Assembly (NCBI GenBank): GCA_014549065.1
Contig: JACDOX010000153.1
Span: 457,815-521,814 of the forward strand
Length of the DNA: 64,000 bases
Direction of reading: 5' to 3'
Origin: Cardinalis cardinalis
Taxonomy: Eukaryota > Chordata > Aves > Passeriformes > Cardinalidae
Positions 13,201 to 26,898 of the stretch are shown here, piece by piece; positions within the stretch are counted from its first letter, which is position 1, and every line of letters begins with the position of its first letter. A program made the translations under genes and the position numbers. The notes below the pieces were generated by a model. That model searched no databases. It worked only from the letters and a program-made list of their open reading frames with translations, and had not been told where the DNA came from.

Positions 13201-15166
13201 TCTTAGAATACCTAGTCATGTAAACTACAAGACAGAAAAACCCTCTGCTGTGTAGAATTTTAGCCATACTTCATGGATTTGGGAAGTCATCATAGAAATC
13301 TGTTAAAAAGAGTTTCTAGTGGAATGTCTGGTGCCTCCAACTTCTGTGTAATAAATAAAAACATCTACAAGACATTTTGTGATTACTGTCCTGTGTTTCC
13401 TTTTGGCTTTTTTTGTTTTGTGTTTCGGTCTTTGTTTATTTAGCTCTGGGGAGTGTAGAGGGGTTTATGCCTCTTTGTGTCATTTTCTACCATACATCCC
13501 TATTAGAATTATGAGTACATATCAAATTTGGCTTTTTAAACCTGACTAATTAAATGTCCATGGAATTTATTTGTGCATATAGAGTGGTTATGTTAATTTT
13601 CAATTTTCCATGCTGAGAGTTGCAACATGCAGTCAGACCACCAAAGGAAAGGATACCTATGTTAGAAATACTTACATTTTACTTTCACTTTTTTCACTTG
13701 AATTTTACTTTCCTGATGGTATCTAACCAAAGGAAAATGTGAGCATTTATACTGCTGTGTTGGAGCATCTACAAAACAAAATATGTTGGTTCCAGGAAAC
13801 AAGCATTTTAAACAGCCTGTTATTAACTGGAAGTGTCTGAGCACTGTTTTTCCATACGCTTTATCCATTCCTCCAGCTCTCCTCAAAGGAGGCTAAAAAG
13901 TTGCTGGACGGTTCCCACACCAGGCTAAAGCAAAGTTTCTGGGACAGAATGGCAGCATCATGCTTGTTGAAGGTTGGCAAGAAAACAAATAACCAAGGCC
14001 AAAACTTCTCAGTCTGCTCAGGCCTTAACAGTTGCCTTTTAGTCCAACTGCCAGCTTTGTTTATATCCTGCAGCAGTCCCAGGCTAATCAGTGAGTATAG
14101 CAGGTTAGCACTGGCCTTTACAGGGCCTGAGATGATTACATCATTTTAACATGGTCAGGCTGCAATTTCAGAGATAGATATTGCAACAACACTTGCTCAT
14201 AAAACTGTTAGCTGGGGAAAAAGGCCAAATAATTGAAGAAACTCATTCCCAGGAGAGGGATCCCTTAGCATTAGCTGAGTCTGACCCCAAGACCCATCAA
14301 TAACAAGGATTCTAATGTCTATGAACTTCTGACTGAGTTTTATAGATTCTTACTGGCACTTGATATGAAATTCTAGCAGAAAGCTTTCCTGGAGATAATT
14401 TGTAAACAAAATTGTTCTTTTGGGTCTTATGTGTTTTTGGAAGCTACGTGAAATATAGAACTAAGAAATAAAACATAACAAAAAGATGGATGGATCCATG
14501 CATGGATAGACTGATAAAGTAGTTTGTATTTAAAAGGACTGGCAAATCAATTATTACAAAGAACATACTGAATTTTTTGAGATTTTGCATACTTATGAAA
14601 TGAGTGACTGATTCATCATCAGTACGGGAGAGAAAAGCAATATTTCTCCTACTCAAGTATGACAAAAAATGAGATATTAAAATATTNCCTTTTCCTATTG
14701 CTTATATTTTCACAGAAAGAAGGTATGCTCATAACCAGAGTGGAGAATTAATCTCACTGTTTGTTTGGGTTTCTTTCTGTTACAATAAAGTTACATTTTA
14801 ATTGTATATACCAGGAAATGTACAAATACATGCTTAGCTGATTAGATGCATATGTAGTAGAAGTAAACTATGCATATCATACATTCTTTACTTTTATATA
14901 AGGCTTTGTAATCTACTTATAACAACAGTAGAAACAACTTTTGGATCTGTGACCTATGATATACCTTAGGAATGTAGACAAGAGCAAAGTCATGAACAGT
15001 ATGAGAAAAAATAAGTCTTGTGTGCCTTAAGACAATTACAATCATTATCTGATCTTTTATTTTATATTTAATATGTGAGAGGTAACGGTAAGAATTTTTA
15101 AAAGTTACTTAATTGAGCCAAAATCAAAATGTATATGATTTTGTTTTGCTTTCTTCTAAAGTCAGT

Positions 15167-15188
15167 ATTAATTTTGTACAAAATTAAT
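15167..15188. repeat. Perfect 22-bp palindrome
   Basis: The sequence around the central GTAC reads the same on both strands from 15167 to 15188 (arms ATTAATTTTGT / ACAAAATTAAT). It sits in AT-rich DNA where short palindromes are not rare, but a perfect one of this length is notable. It may be a homeodomain-type dimer site or chance. Confidence 0.85.
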
Positions 15189-16507
15189 TTTTTCTTCTCT
15201 CAGGCTGAACTCTGAATGTTATATAAACCGTTGTTTCTTGGAAACAGGATACAAGGAATAGGGGAGGGAGCAGTAACCATACTTGGTGGAATAAATGAGC
15301 TTTCAAAGCTGGGAAAAGCTTTGTCTTTGCTTTCTGATTATCTATCACTGTTTACAAACACCAGATGTCTAAGAAAGGCCTCACTTTTTGCCACATATTT
15401 TCTTCCCTGATGAATCATTCCACCCATTTTGACACCAAGAAAATGCCAGTTCCTTTTTCATTCTATTCTATTTATTATCTTTCAGAAAGCTCCTTTTAAT
15501 GTGCTGCTGTAGCTCAGAGGAAAACTGCAAGGACCTTGGGAATCTACTGACTCCCTATTTTTTTAAATACTAAGGCAAAAAAAGTTTCACTGACTTAATA
15601 CTAAAACTTGAGAAATCAGTGTCTCTCACCTCTCTTTCCCTTTCCATTGCACAGACTATTAACAGAGCAATTTTGGGGATGCTGACAAAAACTCCAAGGT
15701 TTACAGCAGCTGGTATGTTTGGAGACAGTACCTTGGTACCATCTGTGCCTCTCCAGTTTCAGCCAAATTAGTCTCCTGCCCAGTTGCAGAGAGAAGAAGA
15801 GAAGCTGAGAGTGACAGGGAGCCTGGGCAGGTGGGGAGCAGGGCACCAAGGGCAGCAGCAGAGTCAGGTCCATGCCAAGGCTTTCAGCTTCGCTGTGTCC
15901 CAGCTGCTTTGATGGACAAAAGGTAATCTCTTCAAATGACTTGATGGTTAGATCATGCTGAAATCTACGCCCTCAGAGGATGCTTTTTCTGCAAATATAC
16001 TACCAAACAAAGAGATTGAGGGACTGTTTGCTGGCCCATAGGGTTGGTGCCAGGACACGATTGTCCTGGTCTCACCTGCATCACACTGTCCATTGAAATA
16101 TCCCTTGATTTATTTCCTGTTCATGCCTGAGCTCTGCCTGTGGAGGGCTGCTTGATGCAGATCAAAACCACAGGGGAGGGTGCTAGCAATTAAACAGCAC
16201 AGGCAATCAAGCCCTTTTCTTAGCCCTGTATCTTTATATTATTTGTGCCCGCACAAAGTCCACAACTGCTGTAATTCAGAGACAAACAGAAACAATCTGA
16301 GCAATACTTTGGTGAGAAGAAACATTTCATCACTGGCAAATGTTGTCAAAGAGGTTCTTGCTTTACCCTAAATCTTTCTGTGATACTTCAGCAGCAATGT
16401 TTGTCACTGTTAGCACTGAGACACACAAGCACTTCAGAATGTGGGTAACTGTGGGCATGAGGAGTCCTGAGAGATACCTGCTGCTTTCATTTGATTTCTC
16501 ACAAATG

Positions 16508-16653
16508 TGGTAGTTTGTGGGTTTTTGGTTCGTTTGGGTTTTTGGGTCTTTTTTGTTTTGGTTTGGTTTTTTTTGGGGGGGTGGGTGATTTTCCTTGCTT
16601 GCTTGCTGACTTTTTAAGGGGTTTTGGGGTTTTTTTTGGGGTTTCTTTTTTTT
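16508..16653 (+). repeat. G/T-rich low-complexity tract with G-quadruplex potential
   Basis: The + strand is almost entirely G and T. It contains a run of seven G near 16575 and then three GGGG blocks separated by T4 and T8 between 16618 and 16641, so four or more G-runs are available for quadruplex folding on this strand. The complementary strand gives a lysine/proline/glutamine-rich open frame (16363-16686, minus), which is a composition artefact and not a gene. Confidence 0.75.
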
Positions 16654-19600
16654 CAGCAAAATAATCTCTGTAGAGCACTGTTGCATTAACTGGTGATTAT
16701 AATTTAGTTCATTCCTGTTAGCATCATTGGTCTTTGGGTGACTTCCAACTTGTGGTGAATTTAGCAGTTACACAGTAGGCAGCTAATGAAGTTGTGTTTG
16801 AGGGCTAATAATGATCTGTGGCAGACATGTAGTGACCTCCTTGCTTACTGAGGACAGCAGCTTAAAGCTTTGGGGGGCCTAATCTACTTCTCACCACTCT
16901 TTTAGGGCTAGGATCCTGGCTGAATGGGTCAACAGATCAACAGTAGTGACAACATGATTCTTTCGTTTGGTTAATACAACATGACTCAGTAAACTGGACT
17001 AGGAATTCAAAAAGTAATGTGTATCTACTTGCACTGGAAAAGTACATGCATGACCACTCATAATACTGTTTTCAGTATAGTTTTCCAAGCTAAATCTATT
17101 TTTTCAGAGATGAGAGATTAGTTTTATAATTGCTCATGATGCTTTAGAACATGAACAAAACTAGCAAAAAAGCACACTAATAAAAAGTCCTACTGAAATA
17201 ATAGGTATCCTTTGAGACTGACTGCTATCTATGTTTCTCAAGACACAAAAAGATCTTTTATCTGTGTTAATGGGGGCTTCAGATTAGTAGAAGGGCAACT
17301 TAAAGCCATAGATACTAGAGATGTGATAGTGAAATAAAATGTCATTGCCATAAAAGGGTGTTAGTGTGAATTAGGAAAGTGCTTATAGCTATTTGGACAG
17401 GGTAACTGAGTTTCTGGTAGCTTTTAATTACTTCTGTGTCTATCTGCTGCAAGCGTATGTGTGCCTGTGTGCACGTGTGGTTTGTGGGACCAGTTGAATC
17501 ATGGATTGACACATGCAGACATTAATAGAAAAATATTGGAGAACTGCTTGAAATCCTCAAGGAAGAAAGGAGAGTACCAGATTTGTTTATATTCAAGGGA
17601 TGAGAAACCATACAATATTCCTGCTAAGAGTGATTAAAGTAGAAACAGATGCACACAAAGAGAGAGGAGGCAGTTTTGCTCCTCTAACTGTGCTGCTTTG
17701 TTTAAGGAAAACTCAAAATGAGTTCCTCCCTGCTGAAGTAAACTCTGAAGACTCCCCACTGAGCCAAAAGAGGGAGTTTTACAGTCCCATTCACTTTTCT
17801 TCTGCTTTCCCAGCATTGTGTCAACCTTTGCACTGTGCCACACATCCGCAGTGCAAGGGAAAATACAGCTGCCATGCTCAGATTGGAGAAAGGAGAGAAG
17901 AATCAATTAGTTTTTCTCTAAAAACTGTAGTCTGGACTTGTGCTGCTGCACATCTCTCATTTGGCTGTGCCATCCAGATGCGCTTTGCTGTTAATGTCTG
18001 AATATGGAAATTGTTTTGTTTGAAAGCTCTTACATTCTAAACGAGAATCTGGTATGGTAATTAACTGTTCCAAAAATGAATACATTCAGAGAAACACAGC
18101 AGGCTAAAGGAAAAGGAATCACAGGCCAGGGATAGAATGAGGTAATTTATGTTTAAATCTAGTAGGCGTGTTTTTCATATTTATATTAAATTTCAGTAGT
18201 CATTCTTAAGCCAATGCTGCTATAAAAATAAAAGGAGGATGAAGACATTCATAGATACAAAACAAATAAAGGAAAAAGAAACATCAGAGTCTGATATCAG
18301 TTTTTCACAGGCGAAATAAATTTAGAGAAAAAAATATGACTTTTCATAACATTTTGCTAATTATGAACATCATGCATAATTACTTAATATGTATAATTCC
18401 TGCATAAGTAAAGCAACTCTTAACTCTTATGAGCCTAATAATGGATAATATTGCAAATTATGTAAAAAAGACACATCCTGTATTGTATTCCGGAGAGAAT
18501 ACATGATACGCTATGACTGGAAATCAATAAATGTTGAAAAGCAAAGAAGAAAAAAAGAAATCCATAAGCACTTCCAATTTGTGATTTGAAAAAACAAACA
18601 TGGGTGCAACAGCATGAGACCTGCCTGCAATATATTTTCTTCAAAAGTAATTGTAATGAAAGCTGTCATATAAAAAAGGAAAAATATTTTTGTATAAAGA
18701 ACCCAGGAGCAGAGAATATCTTTAAATGGAAGCTAATATGTTTACTGAAATCTGGACATATTTGTTAAAATTATTTATTAAGAGAAGAAATATCATAATT
18801 TAGACACTTAAACACTTTAAGCAATTGTTCATAAATAAATATGTCTGCATTATAATTAAGAAAAAATATGTTTTCTTGAAATTTTCTGGATAATAATAGG
18901 TTTACGCATTCAAGATACTAAGTCTTTATCAGAATAGTCAGTAACCATAGTAGCTCGATTAAAAAAAAATCTGAAGAACTTCTGTTACAGAAAGTTTACT
19001 GATTAAAAAAATCCCCAAAGAAAAGTGAATGGAATGAAACAAGCAAAATTAAAAGGAGTTAATTATCAAAATCAAAGCCACGTAGCAAAGTTGTTAATGA
19101 ATGTTTTCAAATGTATCTTATGATTCCTGTGATAACAACATGAGGAACAAGTAATGATATCCACAGTAAAGATCAGAAATTCTGCTGCAATCCATTGGGT
19201 TCTTGCCCTCAGCCTTGCAAAGTCCTGTGACTAGGAACATTCTGGAGGCAGCTGGAGTGCAGGCAGGTTTTATCCACCAGCATAAAGGAAAAAGAAACCT
19301 GATGCCAGGGCTGAAGCCATTTGTGCTTCTTGAACAGCTCACAGGCTGGGAAGAGTTGTGTACTGCCTGAGGTGCCCTTTCCTCCCAGCCTCAGATCTGG
19401 GTCCATGCCTTCCAGGTTTCCCTTTTAGGGAGGACAGGGATTCTGGCATGAAGTCAGGATGAAGCCAACATACTCCCTGTCCTCACAGTTCAGCTGTGGG
19501 CAAAATATCACATCTGCTGCCTCAAGCTATTAAAATGGACGTGGGTTTGACAAGGCAGTAAAGGTATTTTCTCTATCAATAGTGAAAGTCAGCTTAACAT

Positions 19601-22600
19601 CCAGAGCTCTAAGGATTGCAAAACACTGAAGGGACAAAACCAATGATAAACAGAGATGCTGTTGCATTAAGGAAGTGGTGCTACCTGACTTGGACTTGAC
19701 TGTAACTCTTCACACCAGAAATTACTGCAGCTGTAGATGAGATACGTGTTTAGGTTTAAAAAAATTAACAAAGACATGAAGGTCAGGAAGAAATAAAAAG
19801 ATAAAACCTTATTGGAGTGGACAGAGGTTGAGCCAGTGGAGACCAGAGAGGCAACCAGAATTTTCTTCTCCTTAACTCATACAGTGGCACGTGCCCTTGC
19901 AACAAGCAGTGAAAAACATTCATAACTAATAAGCAGTGAGCAAGATATGGGTAATCTGGCTACATTTTTGTGCAATGTTAATGCAAATATTTTCAATAAG
20001 AAAGAATATTTATTGCATAAATAACTAGAACATCCAAAAAAATACAGTAGTGGACAGTATTATATAAATTGCAGAAAAGATTTTTCCAGTTTCAGAGAGA
20101 AAAAAGGAATATTTTTCTGGAAGCAGGTTGTTATCCAACTGTTCATGCAAAGCTTCTTTTCTCTTTACCTTTTCAGGGTGCAGATAGTATTAGCCAATCA
20201 CTGCTGAAGCAGACTACTTGGGAGACAGAAATGTGTCCCACTTTGATGTAGTACAGAAATAATTATCCCTGCCTTACCAGAGAAAAAGAAATAGAAAATA
20301 GAGAAGGGAAAAAAAAAACCAACAAACCCACCCCAAAAACTCCTGAAAGATTCAATTCTCTACTCTATTCTTGAACAAGAACTACAGGTTATACAGAAAT
20401 GGATAGGTATCCCCCAGGGGAGGAGACAAGGGAGATTTGTTACAGACACTGATCACCTGCTCACGTTACTGAACTGACTCCCAGCTACCCATTCACATGC
20501 ACAAGTCTCCTCCATGAACACACTCAATTGTGGTGTTGCAGTGGTCACTTCTGCAGCAAAGGCACCAAAACAATTTCTGCTACAACTTTCAATTTTCAAC
20601 CCTTGAAAACAGGCAATTTCATGATACTGCTTCATCTTGTCTTATTCCACTGCATCTCAGAGGCCCTCTGAACTATGCTTTCTCAAATGACAAAGCCTAC
20701 TGCTTTCTGCTCTTCTTATCACGTTTTAAAACAGCCTGTCCTTTCACACCGAAGTCACTGTCTACTATGTTGATGGATACTTCTGTTTTCTCCAGGCTAC
20801 AGGAAGGAAAGATCATGCCAAAAATCTCATGCATTTGGATTTAGTAGAAAGAAAATAGCCTAGGGGATTATGTATTTTTTGGTGTTTTTTGGGGGGGAAA
20901 GAGTGACAGACGGCTGGTGTTAAGTCCATTGTTTCTTTCTCTGATTTGTTTTCTGCTTTATGAGAAACTACTGAAAACACACTGAAAACTGCAATTAACA
21001 ATGAATGTCCATGGAAGAAAATAAAAATGGGATAAGCATGTGGCAGCAACCCCCTGAAACTTTCGTATCTTCTTAGCTCAAGGACTTCCTAACTTGTTCC
21101 CAGCTTGTGGAGCTCCTCAGCTGAAAGCTGTTCAATAGATCTCACAGGGATTTTTTTCTTCCATATATTAATTTGATTGATTCTTGCGCACCTGAAAACT
21201 ACTTTTGAGCAGAATATGGGAAGCACTCCCACAGACTCTGGTTGATGTGCTGTGGAGAAATGCTCAAGTTGTTTGGTTTGAGCTCATTTGGTGTGCAGTC
21301 ATGCTGGGGTCAGTTCAGCTGCTTCTCCACAACGCAAGGAATTCTTACACATTTATACTTACTTGGTCTTGTGCCCGCATTGTCATTTACCTTAAACTTT
21401 TCTTTCTTGGCTACTTTTTACTCTCTTTGACCTTCTGATGGGAAGAATTCACTTAGTGAAACTGTGTTCCTTTGGACTTTGATTGCAACGTGGGTATTCC
21501 ACTTGCCTGATGCATTATTTCCTCTTTACACACATTCCCATTTCAATTTATTCTGCCGGAGTTTGGCTGACTAAAACCATGTAGAATACTTAGATTATTA
21601 CTTCCTCAGGGTCTTGCACGGTGCAGTCATACTTTCTAACTTCAACTGGAAAAACTTTGTCCAGTTTTCCTTCTAGGATTGCCGTTGACTCTTTCCAAGG
21701 CTGTTTTACAGCCATCCTGCAGATGACTAATGCATCCATTTTCTCTTCTTCCTTTATTTGCCACTGCTGGCACACAGAGCCTTAGTAATCCTTCAGTGCA
21801 TGACCCTTTCTACCATAACACAAATTTCCATCTTACTTACCATCCAGGGCACCCAAATATTCCTGCATGATATTCCCATCTTGCCATTATTGAGAAAGTT
21901 CCCCAGCTTTGAAGCAGCATCTGAACGGCCTAAAGGATTGCACATCCTTTAAAAAAGTGCCTCTTTCACTAACCCAGGCCTAGGTAATCCTAACCCTCCC
22001 TGAAGCCTCTCTGGTGGAAGGTGTTTTGCCATGGCAGCTCAATTGGAAGCAAGGCAATGGCAGTAAGCTTCCTTCAGGGCAGCCAGGATTGCAGAAATGA
22101 AAGTGTTTGAAGGAAATGTGGTCTGTTTACCACAGCAAGCCCCATGCCAGGCTCCTGTGAGGCTGAGATATGTTAAGGAAAAAAATGTCAAGACATATTA
22201 CAATTCTGAGGTCCNGCGCCTCTCATGGGGGGAAGGAAGGGTGCTGAAACAGCACCCATGAGTTACTACACCTGTGAGAGATAGGGGCAAATGGTCACCT
22301 CAGTTCCCCAGAGAAGAGGATGGGGTTTGTATAAGCTGCCCATGAAAGTTAACACTGGGGCCAGGAAATGCTGAAAACACAGCTACAAGGGCTTCTTTGC
22401 TAGACTTCTCTCTTTTGGAGGGATGTGAGCATGTCTAGACTTCATGGGAACTTCTCTGGACGTGCAAGTGTTTGTTGAAGTACATGTACATACTCAGACA
22501 TACACCAGCAGACATAAATTAGGCTAATACTAGCTGACCAAATCCTGTTAATAAAATTCCCTAATCTGACATCTTCCATTAAAAAGCATCCTTAATAAAA

Positions 22601-23543
22601 ATCCTTCTGAAAAATTGAAGTTGTTTTTCTGTATACCCTCACTACCATTATAAAATTATTTCATAGCACCTGGGAAGTGACTAACAACAAATAACATAAA
22701 ATTTAACTCAAAACTGTATCTTGCAATTGGTGGATTATAATTAGTAGATTATAGCAACCCTTCATGCCCAGATAAACTAAAGAAATATAATTACTGTTGG
22801 ATGAGACAAAATACTTTGGAAAAGTTTTAAAGAGTAATTTACAATATATTCCCTAAAGCCCTGCCTTTCAATTCATGAGGGCTAAACAGGCCAAAGATGC
22901 ACCTTGCTAAAACAGAGCTGGTATTATGTTCACATTTTCTGCTCATTATTACTTTGCATTTTAGGGAAGACTCAAGTAACAAAAGACAGAGCAATCAATA
23001 CTTTCTTATCAAGGAATAACTTTCCTGAATATTAGAAATGCCTGGTAATGGAGTCACTTTAATTTAGGCTAGGCAAATCTCTTAAGGACATATACAGCAT
23101 CAAATGCTATTCATTACATTATTCAGAACAAAACTAGGATTTGTCCACATTGCGTAATAGCTTTCTATACTTGTTTGGCATGAAGGTAAACTGGAACCTG
23201 CCAAAAACCTCCTGTTCTCTTGAGGCAAACTTTTGCAAGTACTTTGCAGTTCAAGCTTTGCATCTACTCCTAGCAGCCTGGTAACTCGTCCCTTTCTGTC
23301 TTCTGGACACAGAGTCAACCTAATTGGATGTGGCAATTAAATACAATTACCTATTTCACAACTGCATATCAACTTATTTCAGAGTTCTGTGTGTTTACCC
23401 TCTGCCATCCAGTCCAAATCTCATTAAAATAAATTTTAAAAACCCGAAAGCTGCTGATGTCAGTGGAGACTGAGTTAGTTATGGCCATGCTCTCACAGTT
23501 CTCTTCACTTTCTTTAGATTCTTGTTTTTCACATACAGTTACT
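16654..23543. other. AT-rich DNA, no gene recognised
   Basis: No recognised gene or transposon. A somewhat more GC-rich, cytosine/thymine-mixed patch lies at 19190-19480 and another at about 21990-22400, without recognisable content. An A/C-rich patch is at 20307-20345. The open frame at 17600-18001 (plus, 133 codons) has no visible domain. A single N is at 22215. Confidence 0.55.
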
Positions 23544-24159
23544 GTATTTTGTTGTGGTTCAACCCCAGCTGGCAGCTAAGAACCACACAGCTGCTCACTC
23601 ACACCCTCAGCAGTGGGATCAGAGAGGGAACTGGAATAGTAAAAGTGAAAAATATTTGTGTGTTGAAATAAGGACAGTTTAACAGGTGAAGAAAAAGCCA
23701 CACACACACAAGCAAAACAAAACAAAGAATTCATTCACCACTTCACATGAGCAGGCAGGTGTTCAGTCATCCCCAGGAAAGGAGGGCTCCAACACGTGTA
23801 ACCATGATTTAGGAAGACAAACACTGTAACTCTGCACAACCCCCTTCCTTGTTCTTCCTCCAGCTTTAAATGCTGAGTATGGTGCCATATGAAATGAAAC
23901 GAAATGAAATTAAATGAAATGTCCCTGTGGTCATTTGGGGTCAGCTGTCCCAGCTGTGTGTCCCCCCCAACTCCTTGAGCAGCCCCCGTCTCTGGTGGAG
24001 CGGTGTCCAAAAAGGCCTTGATGTTGTGTAAGCCCTGCTCAGCAGCAATAGAAACATCTCTACATTATCAACATTGTTTTCAGAATAAATCCCAAACATA
24101 AGCTCATACCAGTTACTAGGAAGAAAATTAACTCTGCCCCAGACAAAACTAGCGTATTT
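23544..24159 (-). mobile_element. Solo LTR of an avian endogenous retrovirus (copy A)
   Basis: Read on the + strand the element begins TGTTGTGGTTCAACCCCAGC and ends near CCAGACAAAACTAGC; this matches, from my memory of bird genomes, the reverse complement of a common avian ERV LTR that runs from TGTCCTGGTTT to AACCGTGACA. The element therefore lies on the minus strand, with U5 at the left (about 23550) and U3 at the right (about 24153). It shares the block around GGTCAGCTGTCCC and the end block ACTAGGAAGAAAATTAACTC with that family. A GTATTT hexamer occurs immediately outside each end (23544-23549 and 24154-24159), consistent with a target-site duplication, which makes a solo LTR left by recombination the best reading. 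The expected TATA region near 23870 is degenerate. No gag, pol or env sequence adjoins it. Confidence 0.85.
23891..23921. repeat. (GAAAT)n pentanucleotide expansion inside the LTR
   Basis: Six imperfect copies of GAAAT (variants GAAAC, TAAAT) lie inside the U3 part of the solo LTR, where the family usually reads CATATGGTATGGAATATCCC or similar. The array seems to have grown from the GGAAT-like segment of the LTR. It lies within about 20 bp of the degenerate LTR promoter core. Confidence 0.75.
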
Positions 24160-24187
24160 TTTGTTTTGTTTTGTTTTGTTTTGTTTT
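24157..24187. repeat. (TTTTG)n microsatellite
   Basis: Five copies of TTTTG directly abut the U3 end of the solo LTR. On the minus strand it reads (CAAAA)n. Its start overlaps the right GTATTT copy, so slippage may have blurred the exact target-site duplication. Confidence 0.9.
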
Positions 24188-26898
24188 ATATGAATCTCTA
24201 GCTTCGGTGCTACAAAGTAATTTTCAGTCTCCATGGAGTCTCCCCACCTACCAGCAAGCAGAATAATTGATGACCTCAAATCTGAAATTTCTCCTGCACT
24301 GTCTGCATAACAGTTTCAGTGCCCGGGAATGTGAAAAGAAGTGAATATATGTTAAAAGAGATGATCAGTAAAACCTGGAAACACGTTTCTTCTAACAGAA
24401 TGCCCCTATTCCTATCTATACAACAAGCTAGAATTGTATTTTTACTATATTTTATAATGGCCATCTTCCAAAACCTCTTTCTAAAACCTCTTTCTCCAAA
24501 GGGCTGATCATTAAAAGGTAGTGACAAAATTCAAAGCTTCTATTTCTAAAAAGAAGTATGTAATGGTTGGGAGGTGTTTTTCAGGTTCCAGAAATAGATA
24601 TAAGAGATAAAAAATAACCCACAGGGAACTTTCCTGTCATAGCATGTGTACTGGGGAGATCAATTACAAGAGCATAAAAATGTGAAACCTTGTCATTAGA
24701 ACAGTGTTATTTGGAGCTGTGAAAACTCTAGGAGAAAAAGGGTCTGCGAAGTATTAACTTGAATTTAAAAAAATAATTGACTTTTTTATGTTCATGCCTC
24801 TTTTTCCAAACACTTTGCTCGCATGAGCATTCACAGGAAACAAGTTTTCCCTCACATGCTCTGAGGACAGTGTCAGTGTTACAATATTTCTGTGAGGAGT
24901 TAGAGCTACTTTCATAAATTTGAATTGTATTCTTAGCAACAGCCATACCATGTTTGCTGGAAAAGAATTTTTTATACACTAGCATAGCAAACTCAAGCAG
25001 GGTTGAGACTGAGCCTGTATTCCTTTTTTCTGATACTTACTGTTATCACCTCGAACTGCAGCACACCTGCTGGTGATACCAGCACCAGTGTGCAAGGTAA
25101 CAAAATGTTCTGTACACCTTTCCACAAACATCTCCTCATACTGATGTTAATGTAATGTGATTTTTGTCAAGAAGGTACATCAGATGACTTGACATGGAAA
25201 GCTAATGAAAAATCAGTGAAACATGTTCAGACCTTGCAAATGTTTCCCATGCAAATTCTATTTCTTTCTGTTATAGAATTAGCTTGAATTCACAGGCACA
25301 GAGAAGCAGGCTAAAGCAGAGCCATTAGATTTCTATTTTCTCTACTTTGCCTTTTCATCTATTTGGTCCTTGGAATATGAAGTGAAAAACTGAAGCATCT
25401 AAGATTGTAGAATCAGCTGCAATTTTCAATAGGCCAGGGATTCATCATAGGAAAGTCAGTGCCATTTGATTGTAGCAGAAAATTTCCCCATTCCTGTTTT
25501 AGAATAAAGTGTCTGTAATCTGTGTCAAAAGGTGCTCTCAAGAAAACATGATGATGGACTCCATGCAGTGGAGCACTTAAACACACGCTTAACATTGGAT
25601 GGCTGAAAATTCCTACCTGAAGAGAAATATTTTCATTCCTGAGGTTAAACATATGCACACATTTTTATTAAATGAAGTATCATGTAAAGACAACATCCAG
25701 TTCTTCGAAAACATAGATCTGAGTCTGTATCTTTGGGCACAGGTTTTTGCTATTTAGCCTTTTTTAAAAATCTTTGTTCTTCTTTTTATAATACACTATG
25801 GTTTCACAGAATACAATGCTAATGAAATTAGGTGTACACACATCAGTACTTTTTTCAGCCTGTATTTCCCTCTGAATACGAGAAAAAAAATCAAAAACTC
25901 AACAGGTTAATTTACCTAAGAAATAAATTCTCCCAAAGCTGTTGCTTTAACTAATTGGAATTTTGAATACTAGTCCAAGACACCTATAGACGTGACACAT
26001 TTAATACAATAAATAAAAATACATAGCTCAAGGGGGAAAATTATTTTTTTTTCATTTCTATTAGCCAGAAGATGTAACTATCTAATAGAGTTTTTTTAAG
26101 GCTTTCAAACTAACATTTCTAGGTCAATAGACAGGTTTTGGCTAGAAAGCCTTCATTCAGTAATGGATCAGGGATAGTGTTTCCAACCACATTGCCTGTA
26201 AAAAAGGTCGCAATGCATTTTTATGACCTTCTGCCTCTTTGCCCTAGTATCTGAGGTACAGTGATACAGAGGGTCTCAAATGACTCACACAGAAAGGGTC
26301 AAAGCCAAAGTGTTTTCAACGTTTAATGATCATGCCAGAGCACCACGAGTGCCTCTTTCACTCCTTATCTTTCATCTGGTCCAAGAGGCATTGTTTTGCT
26401 GTTTTAAAAGAAAGCATAAAGCATGTTATAACATGCTGCATTTATATAGTAGGGGTATTGTTTTCAGCATTTTTTTCATTGTTTTTATGGAGGTTGGCTT
26501 ATATTGTTTGCACTGTCTTTCTTAAAAATTCACTTTTATCATCGTAGTATTATTTTAGTAGTTTTTATCATCATGAATTCCTCTGAATCAACTCTTGGCC
26601 TCTAAACTTCCTATGTCAGCAGAGTGGATTTTCTCTTATGAACAAGGATGTTGCTCTATTGAAGAGTATCAGATCCTGTTTCTTTAATGTTAGTGTCTTA
26701 TCTTCCCCCACATGACAGAATACCTGATGGCAATATCTCACACAAAGTAAGCAGAGACTAACCATTATAACACTTGAATAGGGTAGCTTCACTTCTCTTT
26801 TTCTCTTCATTATTCTTTTGTTACTTTTTGCTAAATAGAAATGTTTCTCAGCTTTGTAATTCCCCTACATGTTGGATTTTCCCTTCTCTCTCCTCTTC
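24188..26898. other. AT-rich DNA, no gene recognised
   Basis: No gene or named transposon. A perfect 13-bp tandem duplication (AAAACCTCTTTCT twice) occupies 24470-24495. Short open frames here show no domain. Confidence 0.55.
24470..24495. repeat. 13-bp perfect tandem duplication
   Basis: AAAACCTCTTTCT is repeated exactly twice head to tail. It looks like a simple replication-slippage duplication; no further copies follow. Confidence 0.85.

Larger units (their letters stand above)
7947..16507. other. AT-rich DNA, no gene recognised
   Basis: No recognised gene or transposable element. The stretch contains an ORF-dense patch (9434-10279, listed separately), a small CpG-containing spot near 9098-9112, and a perfect 22-bp palindrome at 15167-15188. 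A single N is at 14687. Confidence 0.55.

Noticed and set aside
16363..16686. 107-codon minus-strand ORF rich in Lys, Pro, Gln and Asn
   Set aside because: It is the translation of the complement of a G/T low-complexity tract, so it is a composition artefact.
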